From positions 1 to 8,440 of the forward strand of contig JAQUGU010000068.1 of NCBI GenBank assembly GCA_028683995.1: a stretch of DNA of 8,440 bases, read 5' to 3'. The position numbers and the translations under genes were made by a program. The DNA comes from Syntrophomonadaceae bacterium. GTDB lineage: Bacteria > Bacillota > Syntrophomonadia > Syntrophomonadales > Syntrophomonadaceae. Shown here piece after piece: positions 6,606 to 8,440 of this stretch (positions within the stretch are counted from its first letter, which is position 1; every line of letters begins with the position of its first letter). A model generated the notes under the pieces. It made no database searches. It was not told the DNA's origin and saw nothing but the letters and a program-made list of their open reading frames with translations.

Positions 6606-6633
6606 GCAAACCCGGGGTTTCTCCCGGGTTTGC
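6606..6633. terminator. Perfect 11-bp GC-rich hairpin between convergent genes
   Basis: Arms GCAAACCCGGG (6606-6616) and CCCGGGTTTGC (6623-6633) pair perfectly around a 6-nt loop. The hairpin sits between the end of the small + strand gene (6573) and the end of the minus-strand crotonase (6668), where a bidirectional terminator would be expected. Neither side carries a proper T run, so it may instead be a transcript-stabilising stem or a copy of a dispersed repeat. Confidence 0.45.
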
Positions 6634-6667
6634 GAGTGACTGGTGACTTGACAACCTAAAAAGTGCT

Positions 6668-7465
6668 CTATTTGCCTTTGAACTCAGCCCTGCGGGATTC
6701 CAGGAAAGCACCCATTCCTTCTTTCTGGTCTTCGGATGCAAACATCATGGACCAGGCTATTTGTTCAGCACGGCAACCAGATTTAACATCTAAATTCATA
6801 GCATTATTAATTGCCTGTTTAGCTGCCCGGAGAGATAGCGGAGATTTGCGGGATATTTTTCTGGCTATCTTGGCAGCCGTATCCAGGACTTCATCAGCTG
6901 GTACCAGCATATTCACCAAGCCCAAGCGGTAAGCCTCCTGGGCATTGAAAAAGTCTCCCGTAAAGATATAAAGCTTGGCCGAACAAATTGATGCTGAACG
7001 TGACCACCTCTGGGTACCTCCTGCTCCCGGGAATATTCCCAGGCTAATTTCGGGAAGACCCAGTGTGGCATTATCAGCAACAATACGGATATCACTTGAA
7101 AGTATGATTTCCATACCACCACCCAGGGCCAGTCCCCTGACCGCTGTAATAACCGGCTTGAAATTATCCTCAATAGCAAACTGGGTGCGATGAACATGAT
7201 CTAGGAATTCGCGTGCTTCAAAAGCATTCATCTCTTTAACCGAGACCAGGTCGGCACCGGCACAAAACACATTTTCATCACCGCAAATAATAATAACTTT
7301 TACCTCGGGGTCATCACTATAAGCAGTTAGAACCTCATAAGCCTCATCCAGCAGTTTAATATTTACTGCATTCATAGCTTTAGGGCGGTTAAACTGCAGA
7401 TAACCAATGCCACCTTCAACCCACGCCAGTATGGTTTCATAAGAAACTCCCTGATAATTCTCCAT
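6668..7465 (-). CDS. Enoyl-CoA hydratase/isomerase family protein (crotonase)
   Basis: A complete 265-aa crotonase, the usual length. The ATG at 7463-7465 follows a strong AAGGGGGAAG ribosome site (7471-7480). The CoA-binding/oxyanion segment FCAGADL is at residues 67-73 and ALGGGMEI at 113-120, and GLPEISLGIFPGAGGTQR spans 136-153. Glu119 and Glu139 correspond to the two catalytic glutamates of true enoyl-CoA hydratases, so hydration of crotonyl-CoA or a similar short-chain enoyl-CoA to the 3-hydroxyacyl-CoA is likely. Residues 154-165 (WSRSASICSAKL) depart from the usual LPRLIG-type sequence but keep length and frame. It lies 93 bp downstream of a butyryl-CoA:acetate CoA-transferase-like gene on the same strand, consistent with butyrate oxidation or formation. 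The exact acyl-chain preference is not visible. Confidence 0.92.
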   Translation of the reverse strand: MENYQGVSYETILAWVEGGIGYLQFNRPKAMNAVNIKLLDEAYEVLTAYSDDPEVKVIIICGDENVFCAGADLVSVKEMNAFEAREFLDHVHRTQFAIEDNFKPVITAVRGLALGGGMEIILSSDIRIVADNATLGLPEISLGIFPGAGGTQRWSRSASICSAKLYIFTGDFFNAQEAYRLGLVNMLVPADEVLDTAAKIARKISRKSPLSLRAAKQAINNAMNLDVKSGCRAEQIAWSMMFASEDQKEGMGAFLESRRAEFKGK

Positions 7466-7512
7466 AAAAACTTCCCCCTTAATTAATTTTTATATTTCTC
7501 TTTTTATGGTCT

Positions 7513-7551
7513 CCGGCATATAGTACATATACCGGGTATCCATCACGGTAT
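7513..7551 (-). promoter_or_regulatory. Overlapping inverted repeats between CoA-transferase and crotonase
   Basis: One inverted repeat pairs CCGG/TATA blocks at 7513-7522 with 7528-7535 (a CA bulge and a 5-nt loop). A second pairs ATACCG at 7529-7534 with CGGTAT at 7546-7551. They share 7529-7534, so only one can form at a time. No T run follows on the minus strand. They could be an RNA switch, a processing site or a protein-binding site; pairing is modest. Confidence 0.3.
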
Positions 7552-7558
7552 CAGGTTT

Positions 7559-8440
7559 CTATACTATCTTGTTGCTTCGGCGCCAGATTTTTCTTTCCTC
7601 GGCTGCTTTTATTAATTCATCCCTAAAATCGGGATGAGCAATTGAAATCAATTTCTCCGCCCGCGCCCATGTTGAAGCCCCTTTCATCGTCACCCAACCG
7701 TACTCGGTGACAATCTTATGTACCATCTGCCTGGGTATGGTGGTAATGGAACCCGTATCAAAAGAAGGAACTATATTTGAGAAGACTGTGCCATCTTTGC
7801 TGGTATAGCTTGACGGAAGGCATATAAGACTTCGTCCACCTTTGGACCAGTAAGCTCCCAGTACAAAATCAGTCATACCGCCATTACCCGATATTTGCTT
7901 GAAACCTGAACTCTCCGCATTAACCTGAGAATAGATATCTACCTGTAGTGCCTGATTAATAGATATGAGATTGTCTATCTGCGAAATTGTCACCGGATGC
8001 AGGACGTGACCCGCATTATATGATGCCAATGCTACATTCTGGTCCATCCACTCGTACAATCTTTTTCCGCCCAGAGCAAAAGTATAACCTATCCTGCCAT
8101 GATCAATATTCTTCCTGGTCCCGTTCATCTTCCCGGATTCCCACAAATCCATATATGCATCTACCAGCATCTCCGTATGACCACCCAAATCTTTAAGGTC
8201 GGTGTCTTTTATCATCTTACCTAATAAATTAGGCATAGCACCTATCCCCAGTTGTATGCAGCAACCATCCCGCAGATGTTCCAATACATGACCGGCTATC
8301 TTCCGGTCAACCTCACTGGCCTCAACGGGAGGAAGTTCTGCCAGGTCGGGGTTTTCACCCTCGACTACTGCATCGACTTGAGATATATGAATTCTTTCCT
8401 TGGCTCCACCCAATGCCAGCGGTAGTTTTTCATTAACTTC
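7559..8440 (-). CDS. Acetyl-CoA hydrolase/CoA-transferase family, butyryl-CoA:acetate type (C-terminal part)
   Basis: The frame is open to the right window edge, so the N-terminus is missing; 293 residues are visible of a family usually about 430-450 aa long. A TTG at 8411-8413 is internal, not the start. Visible motifs are LGIGAMPNLLG, GGHTEM, SINQALQVDIYSQVNAES, GNGGMTDFVLGAYWSKGGRSLICLPS, KIVTEYG and AHPDFRDELIKAAEERKIWRRSN. This pattern is that of butyryl-CoA:acetate and 4-hydroxybutyrate CoA-transferases. The Glu of QVNAES (visible residue 176) is where I expect the family's catalytic glutamate, which forms the glutamyl-CoA intermediate. The enzyme swaps CoA between acyl-CoA and acetate in the cytoplasm. 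With the downstream crotonase it suggests activation or release of butyrate in a fermenting or syntrophic anaerobe. Acyl specificity within the family is inferred. Confidence 0.88.
   Translation of the reverse strand, partial: EVNEKLPLALGGAKERIHISQVDAVVEGENPDLAELPPVEASEVDRKIAGHVLEHLRDGCCIQLGIGAMPNLLGKMIKDTDLKDLGGHTEMLVDAYMDLWESGKMNGTRKNIDHGRIGYTFALGGKRLYEWMDQNVALASYNAGHVLHPVTISQIDNLISINQALQVDIYSQVNAESSGFKQISGNGGMTDFVLGAYWSKGGRSLICLPSSYTSKDGTVFSNIVPSFDTGSITTIPRQMVHKIVTEYGWVTMKGASTWARAEKLISIAHPDFRDELIKAAEERKIWRRSNKIV

Overview
The window (about 45-50% G+C by eye) reads as chromosome of an anaerobic Gram-positive-lineage bacterium (Firmicutes). Good Shine-Dalgarno sites, a sigma-A type promoter, a MurE that resembles low-GC Gram-positive enzymes, and a butyryl-CoA:acetate CoA-transferase-like gene followed by a crotonase all fit a butyrate-metabolising clostridial organism. 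A syntrophic butyrate oxidiser of the Syntrophomonas type is one possibility, but this is inference and cannot be settled from the window.

Left block (1-2343, + strand): the 3' end of a periplasmic-adaptor (HlyD/MacA-type) gene, an ABC ATPase and a MacB/FtsX-type permease. They are translationally coupled by overlapping stop/start codons and form a tripartite MacAB-like export operon.

Middle block (2466-5967): a complete MurE-family ligase on the + strand faces, tail to tail across 12 bp, a two-gene minus-strand operon. That operon encodes an ATP-grasp carboxylate-amine ligase resembling D-aspartate ligases, then an aspartate/glutamate racemase. It has a very good promoter (TTGACA, 17 bp, TAGTAT) with a palindrome over its -10 region. 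The MurE has streptococcal L-Lys-type features and lacks the DNPR arginine of diaminopimelate-adding enzymes. Together the three genes look like a module for a Lys-type stem peptide carrying a D-Asp (or other D-amino acid) branch, the chemistry known from Enterococcus faecium and Lactococcus. This is the most interesting part of the window.

A roughly 390-bp gene-free stretch with several inverted repeats follows. It leads into a small unrecognised + strand gene (70 aa) with a strong ribosome binding site. A perfect 11-bp GC-rich hairpin then separates this gene from the right block.

Right block (6668-8440, minus strand): an acetyl-CoA hydrolase/CoA-transferase family gene, cut by the window edge, runs into a crotonase (enoyl-CoA hydratase). 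The two fit butyrate/crotonyl-CoA metabolism. The 93-bp spacer between them holds two overlapping, mutually exclusive inverted repeats.
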